DNA from: Acetobacteraceae bacterium
GTDB lineage: Bacteria; Pseudomonadota; Alphaproteobacteria; Acetobacterales; Acetobacteraceae
Assembly (NCBI GenBank): GCA_003151425.1
Contig: PLXO01000057.1
Location: 1-56,231 of the forward strand
Reading direction: 5' to 3'
DNA: 56,231 bases
A program made the translations under genes and the position numbers. Numbering within the stretch: the first letter of the stretch is position 1; the number at the start of each line of letters is the position of its first letter. This document shows, piece by piece, positions 8,649 to 17,786 of the stretch. The notes beneath the pieces were generated by a model. It saw nothing but the letters and a program-made list of their open reading frames with translations, was not told where the DNA came from and ran no database searches.

Positions 8649-8912
8649 CTACGATTTCGCCGGCTGCCACCCGAGCGTGGTCATGCAGGCCTGGACGGCA
8701 GGTTCATCCACCTTTACCTCGGTCGCCTCGGCGTAGCCGGAATGCGTAATGACCTGGGAATTCTGCTTGCGGCATTGCGCCAGATCGGTGTCGTGCTGGG
8801 TCGCGCCGTAGTCGGGATGCATGGTGTTTTCGTAGCGGCTAGTGGCACAGCTGCTCAACACGCCACAGACAACCACGGCTCCGGCCCATCCGGCACCTCG
8901 AAGGATCGCCAT
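8649..8912 (-). CDS. Small putative lipoprotein
   Basis: An 87-residue protein with a hydrophobic N-terminus (AGWAGAVVVCGVLSSC) whose LSSC looks like a lipobox with lipidated Cys22. The mature part is short and polar, with three further cysteines, the first in LAQCRKQN and another in VQACMTTLGW. The C-terminal MTTLGWQP ending is common in small proteobacterial outer-membrane-type lipoproteins of unknown role. GGGAGA precedes the ATG at a good distance. It is convergent with the DUF6166 gene. Function unknown. Confidence 0.7.
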   Translation of the reverse strand: MAILRGAGWAGAVVVCGVLSSCATSRYENTMHPDYGATQHDTDLAQCRKQNSQVITHSGYAEATEVKVDEPAVQACMTTLGWQPAKS

Positions 8913-9042
8913 CGGTCTCTCCCCTGATCCTGTTATGCGTCATTCGTCGGATCGAGCTTGTATCGAGACTGCCAGAGCGACCCGGATCTGGAAAGTGCCG
9001 GACGATGAGGCAACGTCGCCGTACCATAATGACCATTGCCGG

Positions 9043-10416
9043 TCAGCAATTGATCGCATTGACCGCCAGTCCGCCCTGCGAGGTCTCCTTGTACTTCGAC
9101 AGCATGTCGCGCCCGGTATCACGCATGGTGCGAATGACCTGATCGAGGCTGACGAAATGCGAACCGTCGCCGTGCAGCGACAGGCGGGCGGCGTTGATCG
9201 CCTTCACCGAGGCCAGGGCATTTCGCTCGATGCACGGGATCTGCACCAGCCCCGCGATGGGGTCGCAGGTCAGGCCCAGGTTATGTTCCAGCGCGATTTC
9301 CGCCGCGTTCTCGACCTGGCCGTTGCTGCCACCCAACGTGGCCGCCAATCCCGCCGCGGCCATGGCGCAGGCCGATCCGACCTCGCCCTGACAGCCGACC
9401 TCGGCCCCGGAGATGGAGGCGTTCCGCTTGATCAGCGAACCGACGGCCGCCGCCGCCAGCAGGAAGGTCTCGATGCCCTCGGCGCTCGCCCCGGTGATGA
9501 AACGGTCATAGTAGTGCAGCACCGCCGGAACGATCCCGGCCGCACCGTTCGTGGGTGCCGTCACCACGCGGCCGCCCGCAGCATTCTCCTCATTGACTGC
9601 CAGGGCAAAGACGTTCACCCAATCCATGCCCTCCAACACATCGCGTTCGTTGCTGCCCTCCCGCGCGATCAGGCGGGCATAAAGTCCGGGCGCCCGCCGG
9701 CGCACCCGCAGGCCGCCTGGTAGCTCCCCGGTCTGGCGCAGCCCTCGCGCGACGCAAGCCTGCATCACGCTCCAGATATGGGCGATTGCCTCGGAGATTT
9801 GTGCGTCCGAGCGGAATGAACGCTCATTGGCGCGCTGCAGTGCGGCGATGCTGAGGCCGGCGTCCTGCGCCATCGCCAGCAGGTCGGCCGAGGTCGTAAA
9901 GGGATATGGCACCCGCATCGCGTCGGGCGCACCAGCTTCTTCATCGCCATCGGTGACGACGAAGCCGCCGCCGACCGAATAGTAGGTGCGCGCGTAGACT
10001 GCGTCGGGGCTGATTGCCGTGCAGCGCATCGCGTTCGGGTGACGCGGCAGCATCTTCCGGTTGAACGCGATGTCCGTTGCCGGGTCGAACGCAATTGTGC
10101 GGCCGCCCGGCAGGGTCAGCGTCTTCTGCTGTGCGACCGCGCCGACGAGGGAAGGCACCTGGTCCGGGTCCAGCCGATCCGGTCGTTCGCCGAGCAGGCC
10201 CAGGACGACGGCAGTGTCGGTCGCGTGCCCTTTACCGGTGAGGGCCAGTGAACCGAACAGTTCGACCTTCAGGTCCACGACCTGCATGTCCGCGGGGATT
10301 GCGGCGACGAAGCGTGCCGCCGCCAGCATCGGTCCAACGGTGTGCGAACTGGACGGCCCAATGCCGATCCGAAACAGGTCGAACAATCCGATCCAGGACG
10401 GTACATCGTCGGCCAT
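9043..10416 (-). CDS. sdaA: L-serine ammonia-lyase (iron-sulfur dependent)
   Basis: A 457-residue single-chain L-serine dehydratase that deaminates L-serine to pyruvate and ammonia. The beta domain opens with [19 protein letters not shown] and has [14 protein letters not shown]; the alpha domain has [14 protein letters not shown], the [20 protein letters not shown] segment, and [18 protein letters not shown]. The three cysteines in GCQGE, LTCDP and IPCIE fit the [4Fe-4S] ligands. The ATG at 10416 is preferred because GGAG (complement of 10423-10426) precedes it by six bases; an upstream in-frame GTG at 10437 is weaker. Its product, pyruvate, could feed the NifJ pathway encoded farther right. 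Confidence 0.96.
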   Translation of the reverse strand: MADDVPSWIGLFDLFRIGIGPSSSHTVGPMLAAARFVAAIPADMQVVDLKVELFGSLALTGKGHATDTAVVLGLLGERPDRLDPDQVPSLVGAVAQQKTLTLPGGRTIAFDPATDIAFNRKMLPRHPNAMRCTAISPDAVYARTYYSVGGGFVVTDGDEEAGAPDAMRVPYPFTTSADLLAMAQDAGLSIAALQRANERSFRSDAQISEAIAHIWSVMQACVARGLRQTGELPGGLRVRRRAPGLYARLIAREGSNERDVLEGMDWVNVFALAVNEENAAGGRVVTAPTNGAAGIVPAVLHYYDRFITGASAEGIETFLLAAAAVGSLIKRNASISGAEVGCQGEVGSACAMAAAGLAATLGGSNGQVENAAEIALEHNLGLTCDPIAGLVQIPCIERNALASVKAINAARLSLHGDGSHFVSLDQVIRTMRDTGRDMLSKYKETSQGGLAVNAINC

Positions 10417-10448
10417 GTGTTTCTCCGGGCTTGCCACAATCTATCACC

Positions 10449-10552
10449 GTAGGGCGGACAAGCGCAGCACCTTCCGCCATCCTTGCGGTCCCCGGGCCGG
10501 TAACCGTCGACGCACCGCAAGTGGCGGATGACGCTACGCTCTTCCGCCCTAC
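10449..10552. repeat. Palindromic repeat, GTAGGGCGGA family (copy 1)
   Basis: A hairpin-forming repeat with ends GTAGGGCGGACAAGCGCAGC and ACGCTACGCTCTTCCGCCC, and inner GGCGGAT / TTCCGCCAT motifs. Related copies lie at 46209-46310 and 54970-55118. The right end runs into the stop codon of the amino-acid permease gene (10549-10551), so the repeat sits exactly at the 3' border of that gene. Confidence 0.75.
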
Positions 10553-11214
10553 TTTCCCTTCGCCAGATGCCGCTCATACGCCTGCGCCAGCAGCGTGCTG
10601 GGGAACAGCATGGCGAAATAGATCAGCGCCACCACTGTGTAGACCTCCAGCGGCCGATACGTGTCGGCGGTGATCAGCGTGCCCTGATACAGCAGGTCCG
10701 GCACTGCAATGGTTGACACCAGCGACGTGTTCTTAAGCTGCGTGATCGACTGGTTGACGAACGGCGGGATCATCCGCCGGATTGCCTGCGGCAGGATCAC
10801 CTTGCGCATCATATGCCAACGCGCCAGCCCCAGCGCGCGCCCCGCGTCCCACTGCCCCTGCTCGATCGAAACGATCCCGCCGCGGAATATCTCCGCATAG
10901 AACGCGGCGGTATAAAGCGACAGCGTCAGCACCGCTGCGGCCGTCGCAGGAATCTGGATCCCCAGCAGCACCGGCAGCGCGTAGTAGAACCACACGATCT
11001 GCACCAGCAGCGGCGTGCAGCGGAACGCCTCGATGAAGGCGACGAGCGGAATGTTGACCAGCTTCGAGCGTGACAACCGGCCCATCCCGACCACCAGGCC
11101 GATGAGCAGCCCGAGGAAGATCGTGCCCACCGTGTAGGCGAGCGTGATCAGCACGCCCTTCCACAGCAGCGGGATGTAGCGCTGCAGGAAATAGAAGTCC
11201 CAATGATAGACCAT
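10549..11214 (-). CDS. Amino acid ABC transporter permease (HisM/GltK type)
   Basis: A 221-residue inner-membrane permease of the polar amino-acid ABC importers. It has about five helices, a front motif FIEAFRCTPLLVQIVWFYYALP and the cytoplasmic EAA-type loop GQWDAGRALGLARWHMMRKV followed by ILPQAIRRMIPPFVNQ. Such permeases usually work as homo- or heterodimers with a separate ATPase. It follows the binding protein on the same strand with a 57-base gap, so they form one operon. No ATPase gene is next to it; downstream comes a palindromic repeat and then sdaA. Confidence 0.92.
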   Translation of the reverse strand: MVYHWDFYFLQRYIPLLWKGVLITLAYTVGTIFLGLLIGLVVGMGRLSRSKLVNIPLVAFIEAFRCTPLLVQIVWFYYALPVLLGIQIPATAAAVLTLSLYTAAFYAEIFRGGIVSIEQGQWDAGRALGLARWHMMRKVILPQAIRRMIPPFVNQSITQLKNTSLVSTIAVPDLLYQGTLITADTYRPLEVYTVVALIYFAMLFPSTLLAQAYERHLAKGK

Positions 11215-11271
11215 GCGCCCGGACCGACCCGGCCGGACCGACGCGTCCCCGCGCCGGCCCGGCCGGATTCC

Positions 11272-12117
11272 CTAGAAGCTGAGTTCCGCCGGCACCGCGT
11301 CGCGCGGCACGCCGTTCAGCTCCAGACCCTGCAGCAACCATTCGCGGATCTGGCCGATGCCGCGATTGAAGTCGAGCCACGCGTTGATCACCTCGACGAA
11401 GCGCGTATCCGGCTCGTGCTGGACGGCGAGTTCGGTCGGCAGCGCCACCGTCGGGCTGCCCAGCAGATGGAACGGGCCGAGGCTGGCATTGCGTCCGACC
11501 GTGGTCAGTCCAATCAGCGCGGCCTGGATGATCACATCGGCATGGCCGGATTGCAGCGCCAGCACCACCTGGTCGCGGTTGGTGTAGCCGATCAACTGCG
11601 CCTTGGGGGCAAAGCGGCGTGCGACGACCTCGTGCAGCGAGCCGATGTCGAACGCCACCTTCAGCTCCGGCTTGTCGATGTCGGCCCAGGTTTTCGGGCC
11701 AAAACCCTGCTTCGCCAGGCAGCCGAACGGGTGGATGATCATCGGGTGGGTGAAGCCGATCGACAATGCCCGCGCCGGCGACGGGTTGAGCGCGAACGCG
11801 AGATCCACCTTGTTCGACTGCAGATCCAGCACCGAGTTGCCATAGGTGGATTCAACATAGGCAAGCTGCGCGTCGAACACCTTGGCGATGTCCTTCGCCA
11901 TGGAGATCGCCGCGCCGCTCCATTCGCCTGTCGTGATGTCCTTTTTGAAATAGGGCAGTTCCCCCGGCAGCGCCGCGATGCGCAGCGTCTTGCTCCGCCG
12001 CACCCGGTCGAACGTGCTCTCAGGCGCACTCTGCGCGTGCGCGCTGCCGATCAGCGCGGCGGCCGGCAACAGCGCCGCAGCGCCCGCCAGCGCCCGCCGG
12101 CCAAGCTGGTTGGTCAT
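11272..12117 (-). CDS. Amino-acid ABC transporter substrate-binding protein
   Basis: A 281-residue periplasmic binding protein of SBP family 3. It has a Sec-type signal peptide (RRALAGAAALLPAAALIG, cleavage after AHA). The mature part shows RSKTLRIAALPGELPYF, GEWSGAAISMAKDIAKVFDA, a central VDLAFALNPSPARA hinge region and ADVIIQAALIG. The ATG at 12117 is preferred over the GTG three bases upstream because the GAGAGGA ribosome site fits it. It is the promoter-proximal gene with the permease. The ligand is probably a polar or aromatic amino acid; this cannot be read from the sequence. Confidence 0.88.
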   Translation of the reverse strand: MTNQLGRRALAGAAALLPAAALIGSAHAQSAPESTFDRVRRSKTLRIAALPGELPYFKKDITTGEWSGAAISMAKDIAKVFDAQLAYVESTYGNSVLDLQSNKVDLAFALNPSPARALSIGFTHPMIIHPFGCLAKQGFGPKTWADIDKPELKVAFDIGSLHEVVARRFAPKAQLIGYTNRDQVVLALQSGHADVIIQAALIGLTTVGRNASLGPFHLLGSPTVALPTELAVQHEPDTRFVEVINAWLDFNRGIGQIREWLLQGLELNGVPRDAVPAELSF

Positions 12118-12237
12118 CACTCAATCCTCTCCCTGTCATGGTCGGCCCGATGTTGCGGACCGCGCCGCCGACATGCAATGCAGGATTTGCGCCGGGCTGG
12201 CTATGCGCAGGACGGGATTTGCACCGGCAGGGTCACG

Positions 12238-12699
12238 CTACGGCACATCGGGGAAGCTGAAGCCGATCAGCGCCACCACCATGCCGACCGTCCATGCGAG
12301 GTAGATGGCAATCAGCATGTCGCGCGTGCCGAACCGGCGCCCGAGATGGCGTGCCGCGGGATAGCCAGGCAGCAGCGCCACGATGCCGGCGCTGATCCCG
12401 GCCAGACCAAAAAGGTGGCCCCACATGGCGAAGCCCGTGATGAGGGCGACGAACACCGGCGGGATGCAGGCCAGGATCGCCATTTCCTGGCGCACGAAGC
12501 CGGCCGCGCAGACGACGAACGCGAACAGCGCAATGGCCACGCCATAGGTCAGCGACTCCGCCACTACCCAGGGCACCACCCCTGTCACCGCCCCGGGCCC
12601 CGCCGAGCCGCCGCCGGCCTCAGTGTCCGCCCGTAAAGTTTGGTGTTTCACGGCGGCCCATCGGCCGGCCCTCAAGCGCCAGACCTTCCGGACGCTCAC
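12238..12699 (-). CDS. Hypothetical membrane protein
   Basis: A 153-residue protein with a 40-residue basic, disordered start and four hydrophobic segments (about residues 48-70, 72-95, 97-116, 126-148). I do not recognise a family. The GTG start at 12699 follows directly after the TGA of the aspartate dehydrogenase gene with no spacer, so it is coupled to it, although a start nearer the first helix (around residue 41) is possible. Being in one unit with mobA and the dehydrogenase gives no clear hint of its role. Confidence 0.6.
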   Translation of the reverse strand: MSVRKVWRLRAGRWAAVKHQTLRADTEAGGGSAGPGAVTGVVPWVVAESLTYGVAIALFAFVVCAAGFVRQEMAILACIPPVFVALITGFAMWGHLFGLAGISAGIVALLPGYPAARHLGRRFGTRDMLIAIYLAWTVGMVVALIGFSFPDVP

Positions 12700-13503
12700 T
12701 CAGCTTCCGACCTTGAGCGTGTTCACCAGCCCGCGCAGGCAGGCCAACACCGACAGCGTGGTCAGCTTGCCGGTGCGCGGGTTCTCGGCACTCGGTACGC
12801 CCTCGATCGTCATGGTGAAACGCGCGGCCTCGGCCTCGACGCGGATCGTGTGCGTGTTGCGCGTCACGCCGGGATCGGCCCAGATTTCTACCCGTGTGCG
12901 CATCGGCCCGATGCCGGCCAGCGCGAGCGCCGCGGCAACGTTGACGTTGGCCGGAAACCCTGCCGCGGCGTCCAGCGCGTTGCCGCGGAACACGCAGAGC
13001 GGCTTGGTGATCCCCAGCACCTCGATGCCGTGCTCCAGCAGATAGGGCGCGCCGTCCAGACCACCCGGCGGCTTGCGCGTCTCCAGCGTCACGCTCTCGA
13101 CCCGCCCCTCGGCCGCCGCGCGCACCGCATCCAGCCCGAGCAGCGCGCCGGTCGGTACCACGATGCGCGCCCCGGTCGCCTGCGCCCGCCGCACCAGGTG
13201 CATGCGCGGCAGCAGCGCGCCGACCGAGCACGCCACGAACATGCGCCCCTGCTCGATCGCCGGCATGGCGACAAGTTCGAACACCGCGGCCGGAGCCGCC
13301 TCCACGATGATGTCGCATTCGGCGAGATCCGCCAGGCTGACCACCGGCGGCGGCGCGCGGAAGCTGCTGAGATTGGCCTCCGCCTTGGCCTTGTTGCGGG
13401 CCGCAACCGCCGTCAGGGACAGGCCCGGCACACCGGCGTCGAGGGCGCGCGCGAGCGGCAGGCCAATGGCGCCGAGCCCCGCGATCGCGACCGTCCTGGT
13501 CAT
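12700..13503 (-). CDS. nadX: Aspartate dehydrogenase
   Basis: A 267-residue NAD(P)-dependent L-aspartate dehydrogenase, which makes iminoaspartate/oxaloacetate and can feed NAD synthesis. The Rossmann motif is GLGAIGLPLARAL (residues 9-21). Family motifs follow: CDIIVEAAP, VPTGALLGLDA (131-141 region), GFPANVNVAAALALAG, and near the end SAENPRTGKLTTLS. The length is normal for the family. Its ATG overlaps the mobA stop by ATGA and its stop abuts the next GTG, so mobA, nadX and the membrane protein form a tight run. No nadA or nadC is nearby. Confidence 0.88.
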   Translation of the reverse strand: MTRTVAIAGLGAIGLPLARALDAGVPGLSLTAVAARNKAKAEANLSSFRAPPPVVSLADLAECDIIVEAAPAAVFELVAMPAIEQGRMFVACSVGALLPRMHLVRRAQATGARIVVPTGALLGLDAVRAAAEGRVESVTLETRKPPGGLDGAPYLLEHGIEVLGITKPLCVFRGNALDAAAGFPANVNVAAALALAGIGPMRTRVEIWADPGVTRNTHTIRVEAEAARFTMTIEGVPSAENPRTGKLTTLSVLACLRGLVNTLKVGS

Positions 13504-14150
13504 GGCTTGCCCCCTCGTCTCTCCCGGTGGGTGTCACGGCGGCTGGCCAGTATGCGGGCGGTGGCCAGGTCCTCCGGTGTGTTGACATTGTGGAATGGGT
13601 CCCATGCAACCGCGGGGAAATCAACCCGACGCATCGCGAGGCGTTCGGCGAGGTCCCGGCCTTCAGTGAAATCCCGGCCTTCGGTGAAATCCCTGACGCC
13701 GCGGCGGCCAGGTTCGGCCAGGAAGCGGCGCAGCCCGGCCCGCGCGGTGACCGGCCAGAGCGCCACCAGATGGTGCACCTGCCCGGCGCTCGTCGCGCAG
13801 GCCGGCGGCGGGGCCAGCGCCGCGGCAAGGTCGGGCGGAATGAAGGGCGTGTCGCCGGGGACGGTCAGCAGGGCCTCCGCGCCCTGTGCCGCCGCCCAGT
13901 CGAGCCCGGCCAGCACGCCGGCGAGCGGCCCCTGACCGGCGAACGCCCCATCCGGCAGGACCGGCAGCCCGAACGAGGCGAAGCGCGCGGGATCGCCATT
14001 GGCGCTCAATGCGATCGGCCCGGCCTGCGCGGCCAGCAGCTCGATGATGCGCTCCAGCAACGACCGTCCGGTCAGCTCGAGCAGCGGCTTCTCGATCCCG
14101 CCCAGCCGCCGCGCCTCGCCGCCGGCAAGGATCAGCGCGGGATGCGTCAT
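13500..14150 (-). CDS. mobA: Molybdenum cofactor guanylyltransferase
   Basis: A 216-residue enzyme that links GMP to molybdopterin to give the guanine dinucleotide cofactor. The N-terminal nucleotide-binding loop is LAGGEARRLGGIEKPLLEL, and the central motif is LLTVPGDTPFIPPDLAAAL. The C-terminus has HNVNTPEDLA, typical of MobA. An 18-bp tandem duplication (13657-13692, plus a weaker third copy) inserts an EGRDFT repeat at about residues 158-170, making this stretch longer than usual. It begins 26 bases downstream of the tRNA-His 3' end and overlaps nadX. The gene suits a cell with DMSO-reductase-type molybdoenzymes; none is in the window. Confidence 0.9.
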   Translation of the reverse strand: MTHPALILAGGEARRLGGIEKPLLELTGRSLLERIIELLAAQAGPIALSANGDPARFASFGLPVLPDGAFAGQGPLAGVLAGLDWAAAQGAEALLTVPGDTPFIPPDLAAALAPPPACATSAGQVHHLVALWPVTARAGLRRFLAEPGRRGVRDFTEGRDFTEGRDLAERLAMRRVDFPAVAWDPFHNVNTPEDLATARILASRRDTHRERRGGKP

Positions 14151-14175
14151 GGCAGTGACGGTGGGAAAGAGCGGA

Positions 14176-14252
14176 TGGGGCGAGCAACGGGACTCGAACC
14201 CGTGACATCCAAGACCACAACCTGGCGCTCTGCCAACTGAGCTATGCCCGCC
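14176..14252 (-). tRNA. tRNA-His (GUG)
   Basis: The minus strand folds into a full cloverleaf of 77 bases with CCA encoded. The acceptor GGCGGGCA pairs with TGCTCGCC over eight pairs, which includes the G-1:C73 pair typical of tRNA-His. The D arm is AGCTCAGTTGGCAGAGC, the anticodon arm is CCAGG-TTGTGGT-CTTGG with anticodon GTG, and the T arm carries GGTTCGAGTCC. The G-1:C73 pair is present here, although part of the Alphaproteobacteria has lost it. Confidence 0.96.
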
Positions 14253-14277
14253 ATCCGAGGGGCGGCGTTGTGGCCGA

Positions 14278-15552
14278 TCACCCCACCGCCGTCAATGTAT
14301 TCCGTTGGGTGTCCCCATGGGTGGTTCCCTGGGCATTCCCTTGGGTGTTCCGGCGGAAATGCCGCTGCAACCGCGCCACCGCCTCGTCCAGCACCGCGTC
14401 CTGCTTGCAGAACGCGAAGCGCGCGTAGTGCGCCGGTGGATCCGGCCCGTCGTAGAACGCCGTCACCGGGATCGCGGTGACCCCTGCCGCCTCGGTGATA
14501 TGCCGGCAGAATGCCACATCGTCGCCGTTGAACCCCAACGGGGAAAAATCCGTCGTGATGAAGTAGCTGCCGTGCACCGGCAGCACACCGAAGCCGATCG
14601 CCGCCAGCCCCGCGCCCAGCCGGTCGCGCTTGGCCGCCAGCGCCGGCCCCAGCGAGGCGAAATACGCATCGTCCTTCGCCAGCCCCACGGCGACCGCGCG
14701 CTGCAGATTTGGTGGTGTGGTGAAGGTCAGGTTCTGGTGCGCCTTCGCCACCAGCGGCGCCAGGGTCGCCGGCGCGGTGACGTAGCCGACCTTCCAGCCG
14801 GTCAGAGAGAACGTCTTGCCGGCGCTGCCGATGCGCATGCAGCGCTCGAACATGCCCGGCAGGGTCATCAGCGGGACGTGCCGCCAGCCGTCGAATGTCA
14901 GGTGCTCGTAGACCTCGTCGCAGACCGCGTAGCAGTCGTGGCGGACCAGCAGGTCGGCGATGAACGCCAGCTCCGCCGCGGTGAACACCTTGCCGGTTGG
15001 GTTCATCGGCGTGTTGAACAGCAGCGCCTTGGTCTTCGGCCCGAACGCGGCGGCGAGCTCGGCGTGCGGCAGGTCCCAGTCGGGCGGGCTCAGCCGGACC
15101 AGGCGCGGGACCGCGCCGAGCAGGCGGATCACCGGAAGGTAGGTGTCGTAGAGCGGCTCGATCACCACGATCTCGTCGCCCGGGTCGAGCACCGCCATCA
15201 GGCAGGCGGTGATCGCCTCGGTGGCGCCCGAGGTCACCACGACCTCGGTCATCGGATCCACCTTCAGGCCGTAGAACCGCGCATCGTGCGCGGCGACGGC
15301 CTGACGCAGTTCCGGCACGCCCGGCATCGGCGGATACTGGTTGCGCCCATCCATCAGCGCCTCGGCCGCGGCCTTCAGCACGTCGGGCGGTCCGTCGGTG
15401 TCGGGGAACCCCTGGCCCAGATTGATCGACTTGTGCTGCGACGCCAGCGCCGACATCACGGTGAAGATGGTGGTGCCGGTGGCGGCGAGCAGCGAATTCA
15501 CGGTCTTCACGGCGGCGGTGGTCTCCCCCAAGGGTGCGTTGTTGGTGCGCAC
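14278..15552 (-). CDS. PLP-dependent aminotransferase, class I/II
   Basis: A 424-residue fold-type I aminotransferase of the group including methionine, kynurenine and N-succinyldiaminopimelate aminotransferases. Motifs: INLGQGFPDTDGP near the start, NQYPPMPGVPELRQAVA, VTSGATEAITACLMA, NTPMNPTGKVFT, CDEVYEHLTFDG and SAGKTFSLTGWKVGY, which holds the PLP lysine. The GTG at 15550-15552 gives the usual N-terminus; in-frame sequence runs farther upstream but is not family-like. The C-terminal 25 residues are Asn/Thr/Gly repeats (NTQGN, TTHGD, NTLTA) encoded by a 15-base tandem repeat. The specific substrate is not determined. Confidence 0.9.
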   Translation of the reverse strand: MRTNNAPLGETTAAVKTVNSLLAATGTTIFTVMSALASQHKSINLGQGFPDTDGPPDVLKAAAEALMDGRNQYPPMPGVPELRQAVAAHDARFYGLKVDPMTEVVVTSGATEAITACLMAVLDPGDEIVVIEPLYDTYLPVIRLLGAVPRLVRLSPPDWDLPHAELAAAFGPKTKALLFNTPMNPTGKVFTAAELAFIADLLVRHDCYAVCDEVYEHLTFDGWRHVPLMTLPGMFERCMRIGSAGKTFSLTGWKVGYVTAPATLAPLVAKAHQNLTFTTPPNLQRAVAVGLAKDDAYFASLGPALAAKRDRLGAGLAAIGFGVLPVHGSYFITTDFSPLGFNGDDVAFCRHITEAAGVTAIPVTAFYDGPDPPAHYARFAFCKQDAVLDEAVARLQRHFRRNTQGNAQGTTHGDTQRNTLTAVG

Positions 15553-16116
15553 TATGCGGGGACCGCCACCTGGGGACAATGCGTGGTGTGCGCCGGTACG
15601 GGCGGAAATGTGCGGCGCATTCCGCCTCTTGCTGTTATCGGCCGCGCCCCGTACGCCTGGAGTCGCCCCGTCTCCACCAGCGCGTTGTGGCTTGGTGGCA
15701 GGTCCCGCTAAAAAACCCATCCGATACCTGCCAAATGGGCGCCCCGATCCACCCAAAGCCAATTGGGCCAATGGTCCGCGGTCCGTCACGCGTCCCTCCT
15801 GGCCACCTATCCAACGTGCTTCGGACGAAAAAAATCCGGCTGCCCGCAAACCGCGCTCGCAGCGGCGTAAAGTTTGCTGGACATCACCGCTGGCCGCGTT
15901 AGGTACGGCGCGCGGGCGGGGCCGTCGCATGCCATGCCAGCATTGATCCAACGGCGATGCCGCGTGGCTTCAGACGCTGCTCCGGGTATCGACGACTTGG
16001 CTAGGGCGTCGGTTCGGGGGCACGACGGGCACTGTCGAGGCCAACCCCGGCGGCGCACCCCCTGCCGCGCTGCGAGATTGCCGGCCGCGCTGCGACATTG
16101 AATGTGAGGTTCCAAC
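15553..16116. other. Intergenic stretch without a recognisable gene
   Basis: About 560 bases between divergent genes. Open frames here look like composition artefacts, without ribosome sites or family motifs. I see no tRNA, hairpin terminator or known repeat. GTGAGG at 16099-16104 belongs to the next gene as its ribosome site. Promoters for both divergent genes must lie here, but none was identified. Confidence 0.5.
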
Positions 16117-16980
16117 ATGCATGACACGGCCGCGGCGTTCGGCGCCGCATTCTTCCGCAGCTACACCGACGCGATCGAACGCGCCCACATCCTCGAGATC
16201 GGCGCCGCCGACCTGAACGGCGCCTTGCGCGGATCCGCTCCGTTGGGCGCGCAGTATACCGGGATCGACCTCGCACCCGGGCCGGGCGTCGATCGCGTCC
16301 TGGACGACCCCTATCGCTATCCGTTCAACACCGCCAGTTTTGACGCCGTCGTGTCGTCTTCCTGCTTTGAACATGACCCGATGTTCTGGCGCTCGTTCAC
16401 CGAGATGTGCCGCGTGGTGCGGCCGGGCGGGTTCATCTATCTGAATGCGCCATCGAACGGCCCCGTCCATCGCGTGCCGACCGACAACTGGCGATTTTAC
16501 CCGGATGCCGGGGTGGCGCTGGCGACCTGGGCGCGCCACACCGGCCAGGATATTCGTCTGGTGGAAAGCTTCGTTGGCCGCCGTGTGAGTGATCTTTGGA
16601 ACGACTGCGTCATGGTCTTCGGCAAGGGCGAGACGCGGCCACCGCAGCGCTTGCTGGCCGAGCTCTTCCCGCGGTCGTTCAACATCAGGATCGGCGAAGC
16701 GGGCGCGATCTCGAACGAGTGTGGACCGACCGAGGATATGACGCTGCAGGTCGCGCCGGCCGAGCCGGTGGCGACGTCCCCGGCCCCGAACGGCGGCGAC
16801 GCGCGCGCGGTATCGGAAAGCGCCGCCGCGGCGGCAGCCCAGATCGACGCCCTGCGCGCGGCACTCGCCGAGCGCGATGCGACGCTTGCCCGCGTCGGGC
16901 AGATTCTGGCCGATCGCCAGGCCGAAATCGCTGCTCTCAACGCAGCGCTCACGCGCACGACAGCGGTAGCCGCCGGGTAG
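16117..16980 (+). CDS. SAM-dependent methyltransferase with C-terminal coiled coil
   Basis: A 287-residue protein. Residues 20-160 are a class I methyltransferase: HILEIGAADLNGAL (motif I), YTGIDLAPG, FDAVVSSSCFEHDPMFWRSF and CRVVRPGGFIYLNAPS. Residues 138-190 (TDNWRFYPDAGVALATWA, DLWNDCVMVFGKG) resemble methyltransferases found in surface-glycan clusters. The last 60 residues are an Ala-rich coiled coil (AAQIDALRAALAERDATLAR), possibly for oligomerisation. GTGAGG precedes the ATG by 12 bases. No glycan genes adjoin it, so the substrate is open. Confidence 0.82.
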   Translation: MHDTAAAFGAAFFRSYTDAIERAHILEIGAADLNGALRGSAPLGAQYTGIDLAPGPGVDRVLDDPYRYPFNTASFDAVVSSSCFEHDPMFWRSFTEMCRVVRPGGFIYLNAPSNGPVHRVPTDNWRFYPDAGVALATWARHTGQDIRLVESFVGRRVSDLWNDCVMVFGKGETRPPQRLLAELFPRSFNIRIGEAGAISNECGPTEDMTLQVAPAEPVATSPAPNGGDARAVSESAAAAAAQIDALRAALAERDATLARVGQILADRQAEIAALNAALTRTTAVAAG

Positions 16981-17096
16981 CGGGCCAGGCTGGCGGCGGG
17001 CGAAACCATGCGCGCTTCGGCGTGACGACGAGATCGCCGCACGCGATACCGCGCGCGGCGCGCCGGCGGTTTGGTTCCGCCATGCCTCGGCCGGCT

Positions 17097-17492
17097 TCAG
17101 ATCGACCCTACCTCGGGGTCGCGCATCCTGCGAGGTTCCGCATCCGCTTTTATTGCGTCCTCCAAGGACCGCAGATCGCGCGCCACCACCTTCCTCGCCG
17201 CCGCTTCCATGGCGCGAAAGCGGCGAATCACCTCGCGGCCGAACGGCGTCACTTCGGCGCGGTTGTCGGCTTTGCCGCCCGGCCGGGTCGCCACGACCGG
17301 CTCCACGAACGCCTGGTTGAGACTGTCCACCAGCAGCCAGGCGCGGCGATACGACATGTCCATCGCGCGGCCGGCGGCACTGATCGAGCCGAGGTCGCCG
17401 ATCAGCTCCAGCAGCCGGACCTTCCCCGGTCCCAGGCGAACCGTGTCGCCGAAATCCAGCCGCAGCGTCATTCGTGTCGTTCGGTCGGCCAT
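17097..17492 (-). CDS. ModE-type winged-helix regulator (N-terminal domain only)
   Basis: A 131-residue DNA-binding protein. Residues 18-85 match the ModE N-terminal winged helix: LGPGKVRLLELIGDLGSISAAGRAMDMSYRRAWLLVDSLN is the signature region, with an HTH around ISAAGRAMDMSYRRAW, followed by the wing (ATRPGGKADNRAEVTPFG). It lacks the C-terminal molybdate-binding Di-MOP domains, so it may sense the ligand differently or act as a ligand-free repressor. It is divergent from tupB-tupA, 294 bases away, which suggests it controls them. I found no clear ModE-box palindrome in the gap. Confidence 0.82.
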   Translation of the reverse strand: MADRTTRMTLRLDFGDTVRLGPGKVRLLELIGDLGSISAAGRAMDMSYRRAWLLVDSLNQAFVEPVVATRPGGKADNRAEVTPFGREVIRRFRAMEAAARKVVARDLRSLEDAIKADAEPRRMRDPEVGSI

Positions 17493-17786
17493 GTGACAGG
17501 CATTACCCGTTCGATCGGATCAGTTCGAGAGCAACGGCGAAGCGCCACTGGCCGCATCGCTCACGCGCACCCGATTTGGCGCCGACGCGGCTCCCTGGTG
17601 GTCGTGGGTCAGGGCGGCGTATGTTTGCCGGCAGTGCGGGGCGACGCGGATTGTCCTGGCCGGCCGGAACTGGGAAGAGGGAACGCGCAAGGGATGGTCG
17701 GGATGCATCTGCCGGCCGCGGTCGGGCGGCGCTCACTATGTGACGGTAATTGATCGGGGCATTGATCGGAGCTCGGCAGAGAACGC

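Noticed and set aside
15341..15946. Open frames in the gap left of the methyltransferase gene
   Set aside because: No ribosome site, no recognisable motif, and partial overlap with the aminotransferase.
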